This document shows positions 12,305 through 25,137 of a stretch of DNA of 64,000 nucleotides, in pieces. This stretch comes from Hygrocybe punicea (lineage: Eukaryota; Basidiomycota; Agaricomycetes; Agaricales; Hygrophoraceae): NCBI GenBank assembly GCA_963556145.1, contig OY744464.1, positions 4,402,001 through 4,466,000 on the forward strand, given 5' to 3'. The notes under the pieces are model-generated. The model did not search any database and had not been told where the DNA came from. It saw nothing but the letters and a program-made list of their open reading frames with translations. Each line of letters starts with the position of its first letter. The first letter of the stretch is position 1. The position numbers and the translations under genes are program-made.

Positions 12305-14984
12305 ATGGTGGTCCTCACATTCTTTTCTTTCTTGATTGCTCTTTCTGTCCTTCCTGTACGTCCGCCCACCGTGCATGATCGTCACGCTCATGTCTTGTCA
12401 TAGGGTTTAAAAGCTGGCTCTCTCTCTGGTAATGTTCATCTACCTCATCGACGGTTACTTGGTCGGAATGCAACAGTCCAAACTCGTAATGTTCAGCCAA
12501 CGGTACTCACAAGGGATCTTCCTGAACATTGGGAACATCAATATTGTCTCGCGTACGTTTTCATTTCTGGCTTATTTATTTCCTCACGCTGACGTAGATC
12601 AAAAATAACTAGTGAACCAGATGGTGGCCGCGTTTTCCAGTATCAGATCACATGGGCGCGCGACAACACCGTCCAGGCTTGTCTCACTCGATGCGAGGAG
12701 TATGGATATTCCGCTGCAGGTCTGCACAACGGACAAGATTGCTGTATGTGTCGCGTTCATGGGGCTCCTCTTGAACTTACCAACCATTTCGGTATGCAGG
12801 GTGTGGGGATGCTGAAGATATTGCCAGCAACGGCGGTTCAAAGGCACCTCCTGATGATTGTTACATGGCATGTACAGGCGATGCAACCGGCGTATGCGTG
12901 AGTGAAATCCTAGAAGACTGGTGATTTAATGACCTGCTGATCCAGTTGTACCTCAGGGTGGTCCATCCACACATACATACTACAAACGGGCCCTACCTAT
13001 CACCATTTTCCAAACGCCAGCCGATGTTGGTCGCTACGAGGTGATCTTTTTTTTTCGAGTTTTCGTGTCATTTTACTCATTCAACCTCTTACTAGTTCTA
13101 CGTCCCAGGCGTTGTGGTCCCGCTTATGGCCACCGTACAAATCAACGGCAAGATCACCTTTCTTGAAAAACCTGGCGTGGGTAACTCCACCGGCGCCTAT
13201 GAGCTGGATCCCAGCTTGATTGGTGGTCCCACTTGGGAGGATGCATGGAGAAGTGCGTAGTTTTCACCAGTTATAGTCATGGACTTGCTGACTCGATTGG
13301 ATTTTCTTTGCGTCATTAGCGATGCATGTCAAAACGGACGTTTTCTGCTCCACGAGCCTCGTTCTTCCTGACAAGGCCGGCAGGCAAATCAACGTCGGCG
13401 GATGGTCCGATGAATCTCTGTATGGCATTCGACTCTTCACTCCCACAGGAGCTCTCGGACAGCCTTCGACTTCGGACTGGCAGGAAGATGTCAATACGCT
13501 AAGGCTTCAGGTAAATTTCCAATTTCCTGAGTCGCCAAGCCTTCTCGTTCTCCGTCGCTAATAAAGCTTACCCTGCAGAGACCTCGTTGGTACGCGAGTG
13601 CGGTCGTTCTGGCCAATGGCAGCGTAGCTGTTTTAGGCGGGGAAACAACCAATAGTGGTCCGCCCCAACCCAATATGGAGATCGTCCCCCGCATCCCTGG
13701 TGGCGATACAACCGTATCGTTTCAATGGCTGATAGACACGTATCCTTACAATCTTTATCCATTCATGTTTATCCTTCCGAGCTCCAACGTGTTGGTCGGT
13801 CCGTTTATCTTCTGAATATTTCACCTACTACTGTGTGCTGACGTTCCGAATACCCAGTGTACTACAACGAGGCTCGTATTCTCGACAAGACGACATTCGA
13901 TACCGTCACCATTTTACCGAAATTACCTGCGGCGGTCAACAGTTTTGATGGTGGACGGACATATCCTTTCTCAGGCAGCGCTATGCTCCTGCCGCAGAAA
14001 GCACCATACACCGATCCTGTACAGGTCCTCGTTTGTGGTGGCGCGACTCAGGAATCGGTCGGGATCGACACTTGCGTAAGCATCGCTCCGGAGGCCTCTG
14101 GAGCAAATTGGGTCATTGAACGAATGGTAACCTTATTTAAATCTGATCTATGCTAGTAATTGACGTCCATGTCGAACTGCTTAGCCTTCGAAACGTGTGA
14201 TGTCCTGCATGGTATGCAACTATCGATTAGTTCCAGATCACTCTTACTAAATCCTACGCCAGGCCAATCTCCCAGATGGAACATTCATGATCTTGAACGG
14301 AGCACAACAAGGTGTTTCGGGTTTCGCAAGTGCTAGTGATCCCAATTACAAAGCGGTTCTCTATGACCCCTCGCTCCCCATCAATCAGCGCATGACTGAA
14401 CTCGGCAGCACCATTGTCGCAAGATTGTATCACTCTGAAGTCGTTCTCCTGCCAGATGCAAGTGTGCTCGTTTCTGGTTCGGATCCACTGGACCCCAGGT
14501 TCCCGGAGGAATACCGATTTGAACGGTATCTTCCTTCATATCTGACTTCTGGTTTGCAGCGGCCATCGTTCACACTTTCGGCCACAGAGTGGGCCTACAA
14601 TGGGCTTTACGTGATCACCGTGAAAAGAGCGTTGACAAGCTTGACAAACACCTTACGAGTCTCCCTTATTGCTGGTGAGACAGCTTCATCGCAATCCCGG
14701 CCGAGTTGCTGACGCTCGATCATTTTAAAACCCATCCAGCCTCCTCCAGCACCCATGGCAACACTATGGGCGCGCGAACGATTTTCCCTGACTCTAAATG
14801 TATAGGCCTGGTCTGCACCGTGACCGCTCCCCCCAACGCAGGCGTCTGCCCACCAGGATGGTTCATGGTTTTCGTCCTTGATGGTCCGACGCCCTCGATT
14901 GCTCAATGGGTCAGAATCGGCGGCGATCCCGCGCAGCTTGGCAACTGGCCGGCTGGTGATGAGTTCACGAGGCCCGGTGTTTGA
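12305..14984 (+). CDS. WSC-domain copper radical oxidase (glyoxal oxidase type)
   Basis: Copper radical oxidases of the glyoxal oxidase family oxidise simple aldehydes or alcohols to make hydrogen peroxide outside the cell, usually for lignocellulose breakdown. The ATG at 12305 starts a signal peptide ([18 protein letters not shown]). A WSC carbohydrate-binding domain follows ([20 protein letters not shown], then [19 protein letters not shown], then CYMACTGD), rebuilt across two introns. The oxidase core has every expected active-site residue: the cross-linking Cys in [10 protein letters not shown], its partner Tyr in [11 protein letters not shown], the Tyr-His pair in [12 protein letters not shown], and the last copper His in [24 protein letters not shown] and VLVCGGATQ are kelch-like blades. 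The C-terminal domain ends at [11 protein letters not shown]. At least nine exons. Fungal genomes carry WSC-bearing members (CRO3-5 type). I infer secretion; the substrate cannot be told from sequence. Confidence 0.93.
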
Positions 14985-15521
14985 GCTAGAATCAGATATG
15001 AACTCTTCAGAGTGACTATATCCGTTTTACGAGTTGCTTCGGGTGATCTTACCGTGCTCGTATACTTGTTTTCGCTTGGACTATAGTGACAATACTACTG
15101 TGTTGTTATGGATACGTATACATGACCAAGACTGACTCGGATTCCTTCTGGATGAGTGCGAGTAAATGTAGACGGTTATAACGTACATATCATATGGGCG
15201 CCCTCAGTAATAACTTCCGAGTTCGTTTCGTACTGGTCATTACACTGCAGCACTGCAGTTCCGTTGACGTTGACTGAAACACATTCGATTATCAGAGGAT
15301 ATAGACGCCCGTCGCTCTCATCCCCTTTTGTCTCCAGTGCACTACCTGTGTGGAATTACTCTCATTTCACTGGCCCGGGAATCCCTGATAGAACCGCCAT
15401 CTTCTCTTCTTCCTGATGCACTCATCGGGACATAATTTTACTTCTTGTGAGTGATTCTACTTCAGGCCTTCAGGCCTCAGGGCTAGTTCCAAGTTACAGC
15501 GTCAATCATCGAGATGTATAC
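14985..15521. other. Intergenic region upstream of the UIM protein gene
   Basis: This gap holds the oxidase 3' UTR and the promoter of the next gene. Two small direct repeats stand out: CACTGCAG twice near 15241-15257, and TTCAGGCC twice near 15462-15477. I see no coding frame and no RNA gene. Confidence 0.4.
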
Positions 15522-17997
15522 ATGGATCCCTTGGAACGAACGCTTGGTGTGAACACAATCCGAGCCGTCTGACTCATCTCTTTCTCTCTCTAGCACCCTG
15601 GTCTGGTTCTCCCTATCACACGCACGATTCGTATTCCGTCCACCCCTCCGAAACCGCACCGAACCATTCCCAAAACTACAATGTTCACTCTAATGTACCC
15701 ACCCGCATGCCAATGCCTGGTCCATCGATTCCCGCTCACCCGGGCAGACCGTTCATACCCATAGATCAACGGGACCTTTTTTTTACAACAAACATCGGTC
15801 TTCATCGTGCGGCCAGCGTCCCACCTCCCATACCACCACACCCTTCTCTTTTTCGTTCCCCTACTTCTCCGTCCGGACCTCCACCCCCTGTACCATGCCA
15901 TGGGACAATGGCGGCGCCTCCAGTCCCTCCAAAACCGTCATTTCCTATCCCAAGCCGACCTCCGAAAATTCCTCTTTATCCTCAATTTATCCCCGAGTTT
16001 GGGGTGCCGAACACTCCTGTTCAGATTCTGCCTGTTCAAAATCCTGCTGGCTTAATCGTTTCTAATCAGGTCTCGCCTCCTCGGATCCCGTCTCCTCGGA
16101 TCCCGTCTCCTCGGATCCCGTCTCCTTCTCCTCGAATTCCTTCTCCTCAAATTCCTGCTCAAATTCCTGCTCAACTTCCGCCCGTCGAGACCTTCGTTGT
16201 CCAAGCTGCGGAGTCCTCGCCTGCCGAAATCCTCTCCATCCAAATCCCAACTTCTCAGAGTCCGTCCCCACAGATTGCTCCCACATCTCTTAAATCTCAG
16301 GAAGAGGGTGACGAATTGGCGCTTGCACTTGCCATATCTGCGGCCGAGTCTGGTAAGCAGCAACAACAACAGAGTCAGGAGGATGAAGATCTAGCAAAGG
16401 CCCTGGAAGAATCTAGGATATTGGCAGAATCGGAGAGCTTCAACACTTTCCAGGATGCCCAGCAGGACACTGACAATGCAGAGGCTGGTCCCTCCATGAA
16501 TCTTTTGACGACAACCTTGATGACAGCTCCATCATCTCCCCTACGATCTTCTTCCACTCCTCCGACTCCCCCACATAAGGACACCGATAGCAGACAACCA
16601 CTCGCTCCGACGATTAGTGTAGGGCAAATATTAAGCGATGAAGCCTATGCACGTGCAATGGTGATCACGGAGGAACGTTCCGAAGAATCTGGATCTGAAC
16701 GTGGCGAGTTGGAGAGTTCTTGTGACCCCAATCTTCCCAGCTACATGGAAGCAATTTCCACTGCTAATGTCCTCGAGTTACCTGGGACAACGAGTTACTC
16801 TTTGACTGACCATACAGCCGACGAAGTCTCCTTATCTCCTTCCCCCGAACCTACTTCCGTCGCATCTGTCTCGTCGAGACCAGCAACAGCTGATTCAATC
16901 AGGTCGTCCAGCTTACACACCACAGCCAACAATAGCAATCCAATGTCACAGCCGACAAGTGTGGATGGGATGCGCGCTGATAAAACATATTTGCCAGACA
17001 GGAAAATTATCCCTCTCCCTCGAACGTCATCGATTACGTCCTCAACCTCCTCGTTCGATCTTGGCAATAACGTGAATAACAAGGTCTCATTGATGGAAAC
17101 TGCACCCGCGACCGTCTGTCCTGCTCAATATCTTGAGGCTGATTCTCTTCTTGGTGTTTGTAAGTATTCTCGTCTCTTGCTGTTCAACCACCTATTCATT
17201 TTCGACCTGTCAGCGATCGGTTTCATGTCTCCATCAATATCCTCCTTAGCTACAGCGATGCGAGGTCCGATACCAAACGTCATCTCCCTTCCCTCTGGGC
17301 GATGCCCGCCTTTTCACTTTCAGGCACCGACCTGGCGACATTTACTCAGATTAATGGCGAGGTTAAGGGCAACGAGAATTGAGGCCACCTTAGAAGCCAT
17401 CGCAACTGCGAAGGACGAGTTGAAATTGAGAACTGTGGTTCAGTTTGTAAAGGTGGGACAAATCTCTCCAAAGTACGGTCAGATCATACTCAACGGTCAC
17501 GACAGGCGCCAGATTCTGAATGGCGAACTATCATCTGGCTCACGCTTGATCATCCTGTACCGTCTGGCGCCCTTGCATGGAAGTATACGAATGGGGACGT
17601 CAGTACACTTCCTTGGTCATACACCCTCTCGGCTCTTCCAGACCTTTTACGCAACAGTGCTGATTCCTCTGTGGCGAAATATTACACCATCCCGTCTACC
17701 GCATCAACACCGTACCCGTCTCTGCCAATCAGCTTCCCGAACTTCGCAAGGTATCTCCAGGATGCATTAGAAGACTCACGCCGGGCAATGCATGATAGTT
17801 CAAGTGGACTACGTCGATTGGCCAAGACAATCAACTCGTGTTACCCTCAAGCACCGTCCGACGACGAGGACCACAGCCCAGAACGCGGCGGTGTCGGCGG
17901 GCTGTTCAAACGGGTCATCGGAAGAGGGAACAAAAACAAGAAGGGTGCCAATGAAGACAGGTATGATATGGTAACACCATTTATGGATGAATGGTAA
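15522..17997 (+). CDS. Proline-rich protein with two ubiquitin-interacting-like motifs
   Basis: Four exons (15522-15546, 15594-17159, 17214-17452, 17506-17997) give 773 codons with all phases matching. The start MDPLERTL lies on a 25-nt first exon. The N-terminal third is Pro-rich and contains PPxxPPKP-like stretches that could bind SH3 or WW domains, plus a PRIPS repeat near residues 165-200. Two UIM-like helices follow near residues 247 and 272 (DELALALAISAAES and DEDLAKALEESRILAES), with the acidic-hydrophobic-Ala-Ser spacing of ubiquitin-binding motifs. A glutamine run separates them. The C-terminal exons carry a conserved globular region (PNVISLPSGR; APTWRHLLRLMARL; WLTLDHPVPSGALAWKY; LEDSRRAMHDSSSGLRRLAK). 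I know no named function. A ubiquitin-linked adaptor role is inference from the UIM-like motifs. Confidence 0.82.
16076..16180 (+). repeat. In-frame minisatellite encoding PRIPS repeats
   Basis: A 15-bp unit (TCTCCTCGGATCCCG) is present three times in near-perfect tandem, followed by diverged copies (CCTCGAATTCCTTCT; CTCAAATTCCTGC twice). The repeat keeps the reading frame of the UIM protein and encodes PRIPS, then PQIPA units. Copy-number change would add or remove whole pentapeptides. Confidence 0.85.
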
Positions 17998-18141
17998 AGT
18001 ACTTATATTGCAAAGCATCCGGGATAATTTATCTACTTACATGTATGGGTTGCATCCATTACCACACTTGATTTATCTACTATTTCCTGAGGTCGTAGGC
18101 GTTTGAAAAAACTACGAGCAAACTTTTACTTGTGCCCCAAC

Positions 18142-19364
18142 ATGTCAGCCTCGTCTAACCCACAAGGACCTTTGCCCAGCTCCGCCATGAGGCCGGCCCA
18201 ACCGATTGTTATACCAGCTCTGACGGTCGAAGAAGAAGGTAAAACTACATTAAGATCTCAGACTTATCAACAGAACTTTACTGCAGATGTTATTATACAC
18301 GCCCGCATCACAAATGACGAACGTCCACTTCGACGTGTAATCAAAAAATTCCACAATTATACCTCCATCGCACATGTCCCTATCGTCCCCTCCATTCCAA
18401 TACTCACTGGTGATGGCGGCCGTACCACCGTTGACGATGCGCGAGAGGCATTTCTGGTGGAATTGGAGTCCTTCCACTTGTCATTGAAAAAGAGCGTCAT
18501 GATCTGTGAGGCGGAAGCGAGGCAGGTCGAAGAATATCTGAGGGGCAAGCAAAGAATTGGTGAGTGACATGATCATTGAGATTCTGGAAATAACTGAAGC
18601 CTGTCTTAGAGGAAGAACACGGAAAATTAGTAGGACAGATCGAGCAACTTAAGACCTCCTTGGAGCACGAACAGATGATTCGACGGCGAAAAATCGAGTA
18701 TGATGTAGTTGCGGAAAAAGTCAATACCCTGCAAAGCAGGGAAGAACTTGAGCAGTAAGTCGTCAAGGGTTGATTTGGGACGTAAATGCACGGCTGATAA
18801 TGAATGCACAGGACTATTCAAGCACTGGAGAGTGACATGGAAGCTATTCGAATCGAGCACGACCTACAAACCCGCACAATACAAGGGCAAAAAACTGCGC
18901 TGGACACCATCATTTTGGACTTAGGGTCTCTACGATTTCTGGGCAAAGACATGGACACAGTTTCCCACATGGCATCACCAGCAACTACACCGGCTGTTGA
19001 AAGTGGCATGGAGATTGTGGATGGGAGTGGTAGCGGGGAAACTCTTGGTAGCTCGGCTGACACGAACACTATGGAAAGTGGAACAGGAGAAACCGGAGAG
19101 ATTGAAGGGAAGGAGGATAAGGAGGAAGACAAGGCATCATCAGATGATATACCGCTTTCCTCGATACTCAATCCAGCTGCACGACCTTTCTATCCATCGT
19201 TGGGAGCTGGGACAAACCCGAGAGAAGACGAGGATGACATCGAAATGGGTGAAGTTGCGGAGGATCCCAAGAATAACAAGGGAAAGAGAAAAGTACGAGA
19301 AGAACTGGAAGAGGGTGAGGCGAGTGACTCGAGTAGTGCGCTTTCAGACCCCCCTGACGACTGA
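18142..19364 (+). CDS. THOC7: THO complex subunit 7-like protein
   Basis: THOC7 (Tho7) is a coiled-coil subunit of THO/TREX, which couples transcription to mRNA export in the nucleus. Three exons (18142-18559, 18610-18754, 18812-19364) give 371 codons with matching phases. The N-terminal core has HARITNDERPLRRVIKKFHN, the segment equivalent to the start of the THOC7 domain. A long helical region follows (LIGKI-type heptads; SLEHEQMIRRRKIEYDVVAE; REELEQTIQALESDMEAIR), matching the family pattern R-x(n)-K-x-EYD. The C-terminal 150 residues are acidic, low-complexity and probably disordered (GEIEGKEDKEEDK; EELEEGEASDSSS), longer than in animal THOC7. The ATG at 18142 (MSASSNPQG) is chosen; an upstream in-frame ATG near 18103 would add 13 residues. 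The gene converges on tRNase Z with only 64 bp between stops. Confidence 0.8.
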
Positions 19365-19428
19365 TGTCTCTCTGACCTTGGTTTGTGCAAATTTTGTGAT
19401 GAGCTGTGATCATAATGTGTAAAAGAAT

Positions 19429-20803
19429 CTATCGTGGCAATTCTATGTCGAGACTCATCAGATCTCGGGCACAAATGATATCGCCTTTGAATTCGGTTGC
19501 CGCGAGACTCGAGACTCCTGTCATGACTTTCTCGGCCTCCCCATCAACATTGTCATTCCCTGCATACCTTGCAGAAAAGTGATTGAGTACTAAACGCCGC
19601 GCACCGACTCGGTTGGCAAAAGCCCCCGCCATTTGAGGTGTGGAATGTCCCCGCGATTTAGTCCGTTCTTCGACGCTTTCGTATGTATCATCTTCCTTCG
19701 TGTTCACATCCACTCCAGGCAGGTGAGAGTTTGTGGCCTCATGGATCAATATGTCCGCGTTTAACGAGAGTTCAGCGATAGGCGACGGATCATAAGTGTC
19801 ACCTAATACAACTAGCTTGCGGCCAGGTCTTCGGGGTGGGCCATGAAGCACGGTTAGTCCGTCAGCAAGAAGCACGCTTTCGCCTTGCTGCAGACGGCTC
19901 ATAACCGATATGGCTGTCTTTGTCCGCTTGATTTCAGGGATGTATTTCGAGGGGTCCATTTTGCCAGGCACCGGCGACTCGGTGACTACGAAGCCGAGGC
20001 ATGGTACTGAATGGAGTATCGGGGCAGCAGAGACGGAGAATAAATCATCCTTGAATATGTCACGCCAGATGCCATCTACCTGAGGAACGTTACGACCATC
20101 TGGGGACTCGGACGAGTGGAGAGGGATTTCGGTGTAGTCTCCAGTTGGAGGATCTGACGGAAAACGCATTTCATGAACGACGTAAGGGCTTCCGAGAAGG
20201 GTATGCGTGTAACGGAGGCCATTGCGAATATATGCCCTGGTACCAAGGGGGCCGTAAATTTCTAATGGCTGAAGCAGTGTCAACTAGGTGTAAGGATGAC
20301 AACACAAAATCAACGACTGACTTCTTGGTTCAAACAACCCTGGGCCCTGGGATCCTCAAATCCTTCAGTAATGCCTCCCGCTCCGTTAAGGCGACTCGCC
20401 AAGAGAGGAAGTAAACCAAAAATATGGTCGCCTTGAGAGGTGCGCAAAATATGAGGGCGGTCGAATTATACAAGGGTTACTTACCATGAGTGTGCGTGAT
20501 GAAGATTTTCTCGATCTTCCCCATCTTGACCCCGCTCTTCTGTATCTGATGTTGGGTCGCCTCCCCACAATCAAACAACCACACGTCACCGCTGAGACGT
20601 AAAGCGAGCGCTGAGTGATTTCTGGTAGAGGACGGTTGGGCCGATGCGGTACCCAGAAATGTGATGTTTAGCGACGATATAATGTTCGAGGATCGGGGTG
20701 ACATGGCTTTACGATTGATGGATGATTCAGAAATATCTTTTCTGCCCAGGAATCGGAATTTAAGCCAATCACGTCGAGTCACCGTCTTTGGCAACTGAAA
20801 CAT
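19429..20803 (-). CDS. tRNase Z (tRNA 3' processing endonuclease, short form)
   Basis: tRNase Z cuts the 3' trailer from tRNA precursors before CCA addition. Three exons (20803-20485, 20431-20322, 20268-19429) join to 422 codons, the size of the short (ELAC1-like) form. The metallo-beta-lactamase zinc site is complete: [18 protein letters not shown] (the HxHxDH motif, with the HTHG/DH junction split by the first intron), LVVLGDT (Asp), HEATNSHLP (His), and [12 protein letters not shown] with LNHFSARY near the C-terminus. [20 protein letters not shown] matches the family N-terminus. The ATG at 20803 ([13 protein letters not shown]) gives a Lys/Arg-rich, acid-poor lead that could be a mitochondrial presequence; the next ATG at 20705 (MSPRSSN) could give a nuclear/cytosolic form. 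That dual use is inference. Confidence 0.95.
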
Positions 20804-21156
20804 ACCGAGCACGTTGTGACTAATTGCTTGTCATTTCAGTGGTTGGATACCAGTGAGCGGGGTAGATTTGGTCAACTGGCAACACGGCGTTCGGGCTGAG
20901 ATAAACGAGATAAAATATTGCCGACGAAAACTGTGGTGGATTCATTGCAAGCTTGGGTTTGCGGTTCATATCGCGCGTCATGGTGGCAATGTTGATGACA
21001 CAGTAATAGTGTGAACAGTCACCGGTCCCGCAAAGCGCTTTTTTTTTTTTCACGTTACATACATTTGTGTTGTAGAAAGAAAAGAAGAAGACGGAGAGGA
21101 GGGGTCACATGGTTGATGATCGGATAGCAGTACGAAAGACAAGTACAAACTCCAGG
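20804..21156. other. Intergenic region between tRNase Z start and Argonaute stop
   Basis: The gap holds the tRNase Z promoter and Argonaute 3' UTR, both on the minus strand. A homopolymer of about ten T residues lies at 21040-21050. I see no coding frame or RNA gene. Confidence 0.4.
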
Positions 21157-24100
21157 TCAGGAAAAATACATGAGGGTCGACATATTTTTGTGAAGAGGCT
21201 TGAAGCCACGTTTGAATGCATCCAGTGCAGTATTAGCCTGTGTAGAGTCCATTTGCGTGGCGGAATCTGAGAAATCAACACCGCCTTGCGGGTCATAATG
21301 ATTCTTGGCTCGGGTGCAGACAATGTCGGCATCTATAAGAAAGTTCTAAACAATCATGTCAAATTATCACAAGGCATCACCTACAATACACAGGTGCAGG
21401 TATCGACACAGAGCGTGTTGACCTTGCATAGACATGACACAAAGCAAAAGAAAGGGATTGAAGACCATCCGCACTGTGGAAATGATCAGCATGATGTAAT
21501 GATATAGCAAATAAAGCGGTTACGTGAAATTATTCTCATCATAAAGAACATTGTAATGGGCAGGTCGACTGGTTCCGAGTAATCCGCCATGACTCTGTTT
21601 AGAAACAATTGCAGGCATGTCAATTCTCGCTGATCTTAATCTCAGAGCACAAAACAACCAACCAAAAGATAAAAGTCAAATTCAGTCGGGTGGCCGACAT
21701 CCCGGTCTATCACAGTACCAGCAGGACAATTACCACTCTTGACATCAGCATCTCTCTCATTCTGTGTGAAGAAACGGACGTGGTGACGTTTGCCGACGAT
21801 AATCACAGTAATTGTTGGGTTGATTCCAAGCTCCTTGCAGGCATCTAGAAGAAAAGATTAGCGACAAAACAGGAAAGGACAATCAAACACACTTTTCAAC
21901 AATGGAAGCTCTGAGGGTAATGCGAGTCCAATCAGTCGTTGCACATTGTACCGAGGATATGTCACAACATACCTAAGTCCAGGACTTGTTTGAACTGGCC
22001 TTCCGACACTCCATCTGAAGTAGAAATACATCAGTGTCCAAGATTTCACCAAGTGCAAAAATGATGACCTCGATAGAAGATAATGCGCTTCGGTGCAGCA
22101 CTTCCGGGGCCCTTCTTCTCGACTTTGTCGCGATAACGCATATACATGGTGAGGACATGCTACCATAAAGATTTTTGATCAGGCACAACTCCTAGAGGTC
22201 GCATAAGTTATCTACCTTGGCCATTTCCTGTAGGTCCTCAATCATCTCTTGACGAGACGTCTGGACGCGGCTGTCCGCAATGTATTTTGCACTATCCGAA
22301 TCAACATTTGCCACCAGCGCGGTAAACGACGGGCGGCCGTCCGAACCAGGAGCAGGATGGATGACATCAGCTCCTTATTAGGGTGTCAGCATGGTATGAG
22401 ACACGAAATGTTTGATTTTACCCATCACAATGGTTGGGTTTCTTGGGTCGGTCAAGACGGATACAGATGTCGGGTCGGGAATGGTATTGATACCCCCGAG
22501 CTTCACATTGATTCTATCATCCGATGAGTTGAAATTGAGAAGAAAGTATGGTAACAACTAACTTTAAACACACGTTAGCATAATATTGAGGCTTTGCGCG
22601 GAAGCATTTTGAGCTTTTCAGGCATTGTGTGGCCACCCCCATCTATCAAGGGACCAGTCAGTATTGTCATTCTGACAGCGGGGATTGAATCCTCACGGTA
22701 ACATCGCCAAAACTAATGTTTGTGGAAGACTTATTAGTTCCTTGGGTGGAGTGATATAGAAAAAGACACACTGTTTGACTGCGGTATATATATCGTTCCC
22801 CCCTTCCGGTAGGATGATCTGAATGATAGCCGTTATGATGACACGTCAGACGGTTGGAAAAAAGAAGACCGACCACCATCAAGTTCGGTGGGCCTTTGGT
22901 TTTCTGGGCACACGCTTGTCCAGCAGCACGTAATTGCTATAACACAAATAAACTCATAGATTATACAATATGGTAGCAGGGCTTACCTCAGAGATATTCC
23001 CTTGTCCGTTCTCCCATTTTACAATGGGGTGAGTGTCCTTAACCATGATACCTGTACACATAGTCAGGAAATGGCCAACCGAGCCCGAAGTTTCACAAAT
23101 GAACCCACCAACTTGACCACACCCGGTCACTAATCCATTAATCATCTCCTGAGCTTGCAAATCTCCAAAGCGCTGGGACCTTTCGTAGATGACAACGACC
23201 CACCGTTCAATCGTGGCGGGTTTGAAAAAGCATTTATCAACCCTGTATACCATGTCAGCATGCTTCAATGTTCAACCCGACCACAGAGACGGACATATTC
23301 CATATTCCATTGTTAGGAGTCTGAACCAAATGTCAGTAATTGGGGCTAAGGAATGGTAAAAACTAACAATCGTTGGTTGACGACTGGTGGGTCCATACTT
23401 TAGGATCGGTGGTTTGAGCTGTTATTAGGTATCAGTTTAAGCTTATCACTGACTAGTGACTACTGACCACACGCGCCTGAACCGCAAGGGGCCCAGCGGC
23501 ATCCTCAACCTTCATGCCGAATTGACGAAGGTACTCCGATTGCCCATAAGACAGGACCTGATATCGCAAATCAGTAGATAAACCAAGTGTCAAGTTCAAT
23601 AAACCAACCGCCAGACCATTCTTGATGCTTTGTAAGCGATCCGATGGTCGCATTGTAGCGAATTCAAGCACTGCTTTGGCCTTTTCAGGCGGGACTTGCT
23701 TCCGCATAATTTGCCCGGGTAAGACGGTACATAATTCAAGTGGGAGTAAGGCACCGCTGCCAACTTCTACGCACAACACATCTGGGTATTGAAGAGGCAA
23801 GTTCTGGGTGTTTCGGAAGTAGTCGGCCACTGTCATCGTGCCGCCCTCTCGCATAGTGAAGGAAAGGCTACTAGCACCAGCCTGGCTCAGTTTCTTGATC
23901 ACCCGAGGAATTTTTTGAACGCGACCGGACCGGTCGGGGTGGTTGGTGACAAACCGAATACCTGAGATGAAGCGTTGCAAGCGAAGCCGCTCGCGATCCG
24001 GGAAGCCACGCTTGGGAGCCAGCATGTTAGGATCTTGCCTTCCGATATATTCGAGGCAAAGCTTTAGCAAAGGCCCTGGCTTGTACATCGTGCCCGTTGA

Positions 24101-25137
24101 TATGTCGACGTTGATCAGCATCCTCCCGATGGCTGGTCGCACTGACTGGAAGTAGCCACGCCATAGCACGAGACCGCCGCCAATGTCTTTGGTTTCACGG
24201 TCCGTGAAAAAGGAACGGATATTGAAGGGATACTTCATGGTAGGTTCCATTCGAATAACGACATTAAGGGCCTGGAAATGCAGCAGAGATATTCAGAAGG
24301 AGACGTTCATGATTTTTTTAAATAAATAAAACTCGCCGTTATAGCCGTCAGAACGGTGTTGTCATGAGACTGTTGACCAGCAACGAAACGTCTCAAGACC
24401 CTGGAAGCAATAAATTGATCAGGAAAGGTGAATTAAGCAGGGGTTGGAAGAGCGAACTCGGGATTGATCTCCGCTACTTTGGTGAGTCGTATCCTGAAGA
24501 CCTTTGGACCTCTACCGCCAGGTTGCGGGCTGGGATCGGTCAAGCTGACGTCAAACTAGGAAGAATAGGTAAGTAAACGAAATTAGACAAGGAGCGAAGA
24601 AATCACGTCGCGAGTGTTTGTGGGACCAAATGGGAGTTCTCGAATCGAAAAGATGTTCTTCCGGCCGTCGTAGACCACGCGTGGCGTGAAAATTTGAGGT
24701 TCCACCCGAGTTTGCAGCTGTGTGATTAGCTCCATGTTCAACCGGGGTGGAAGACCTTTGTCCGAAGACACAACGTCTTCCAAAAAGTGTTAGCGGCGAT
24801 GACGGAGACCAAGCGTAAAACTACGAACCAACTAGGAGAGATCAGTATTTATGGATACCAAGGAGAAATAACATGACGTACCATCATAGTGATGGATAAT
24901 GGCATCCGGGATCGTGGTCACGAAAGAGTTGACATAGACCGGTAAAGGTCGTCCACTGGATCCAAAATCGGGTCGCTTGACACCGACAGTGGTGATATGA
25001 GAACTAGCAGAGAGAGAAATGCCTGGTGCCGATGACGACGAAGGAGCACCACGCAAGGAGGGGCTTCCTCTGGAATGGGGACCCCCACGACCGCCGCGAC
25101 CTCCACGAGACTGGCCTGGTGCCATACGCGGAGGCAT
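21157..25137 (-). CDS. AGO: Argonaute protein with DEDD-type slicer site
   Basis: Argonaute binds small RNAs and silences matching transcripts. Many short exons run from the ATG at 25137 to the TGA at 21157. The N-terminus is an RGG/Gly-rich tail ([13 protein letters not shown]). ArgoN and linker segments follow ([39 protein letters not shown]), then PAZ ([20 protein letters not shown]), MID ([15 protein letters not shown]) and PIWI. Splicing the PIWI exons gives [17 protein letters not shown] (first Asp), [18 protein letters not shown] (the Glu), [19 protein letters not shown] (second Asp, the codon split by an intron) and [14 protein letters not shown] (an Asp where human AGO2 has His807). 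The tetrad is therefore Asp-Glu-Asp-Asp and should be able to cut RNA. The C-terminal end is NMSTLMYFS, as in the family. A full RNA-silencing pathway would need Dicer and RdRP genes, which are not in this window. Confidence 0.95.
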
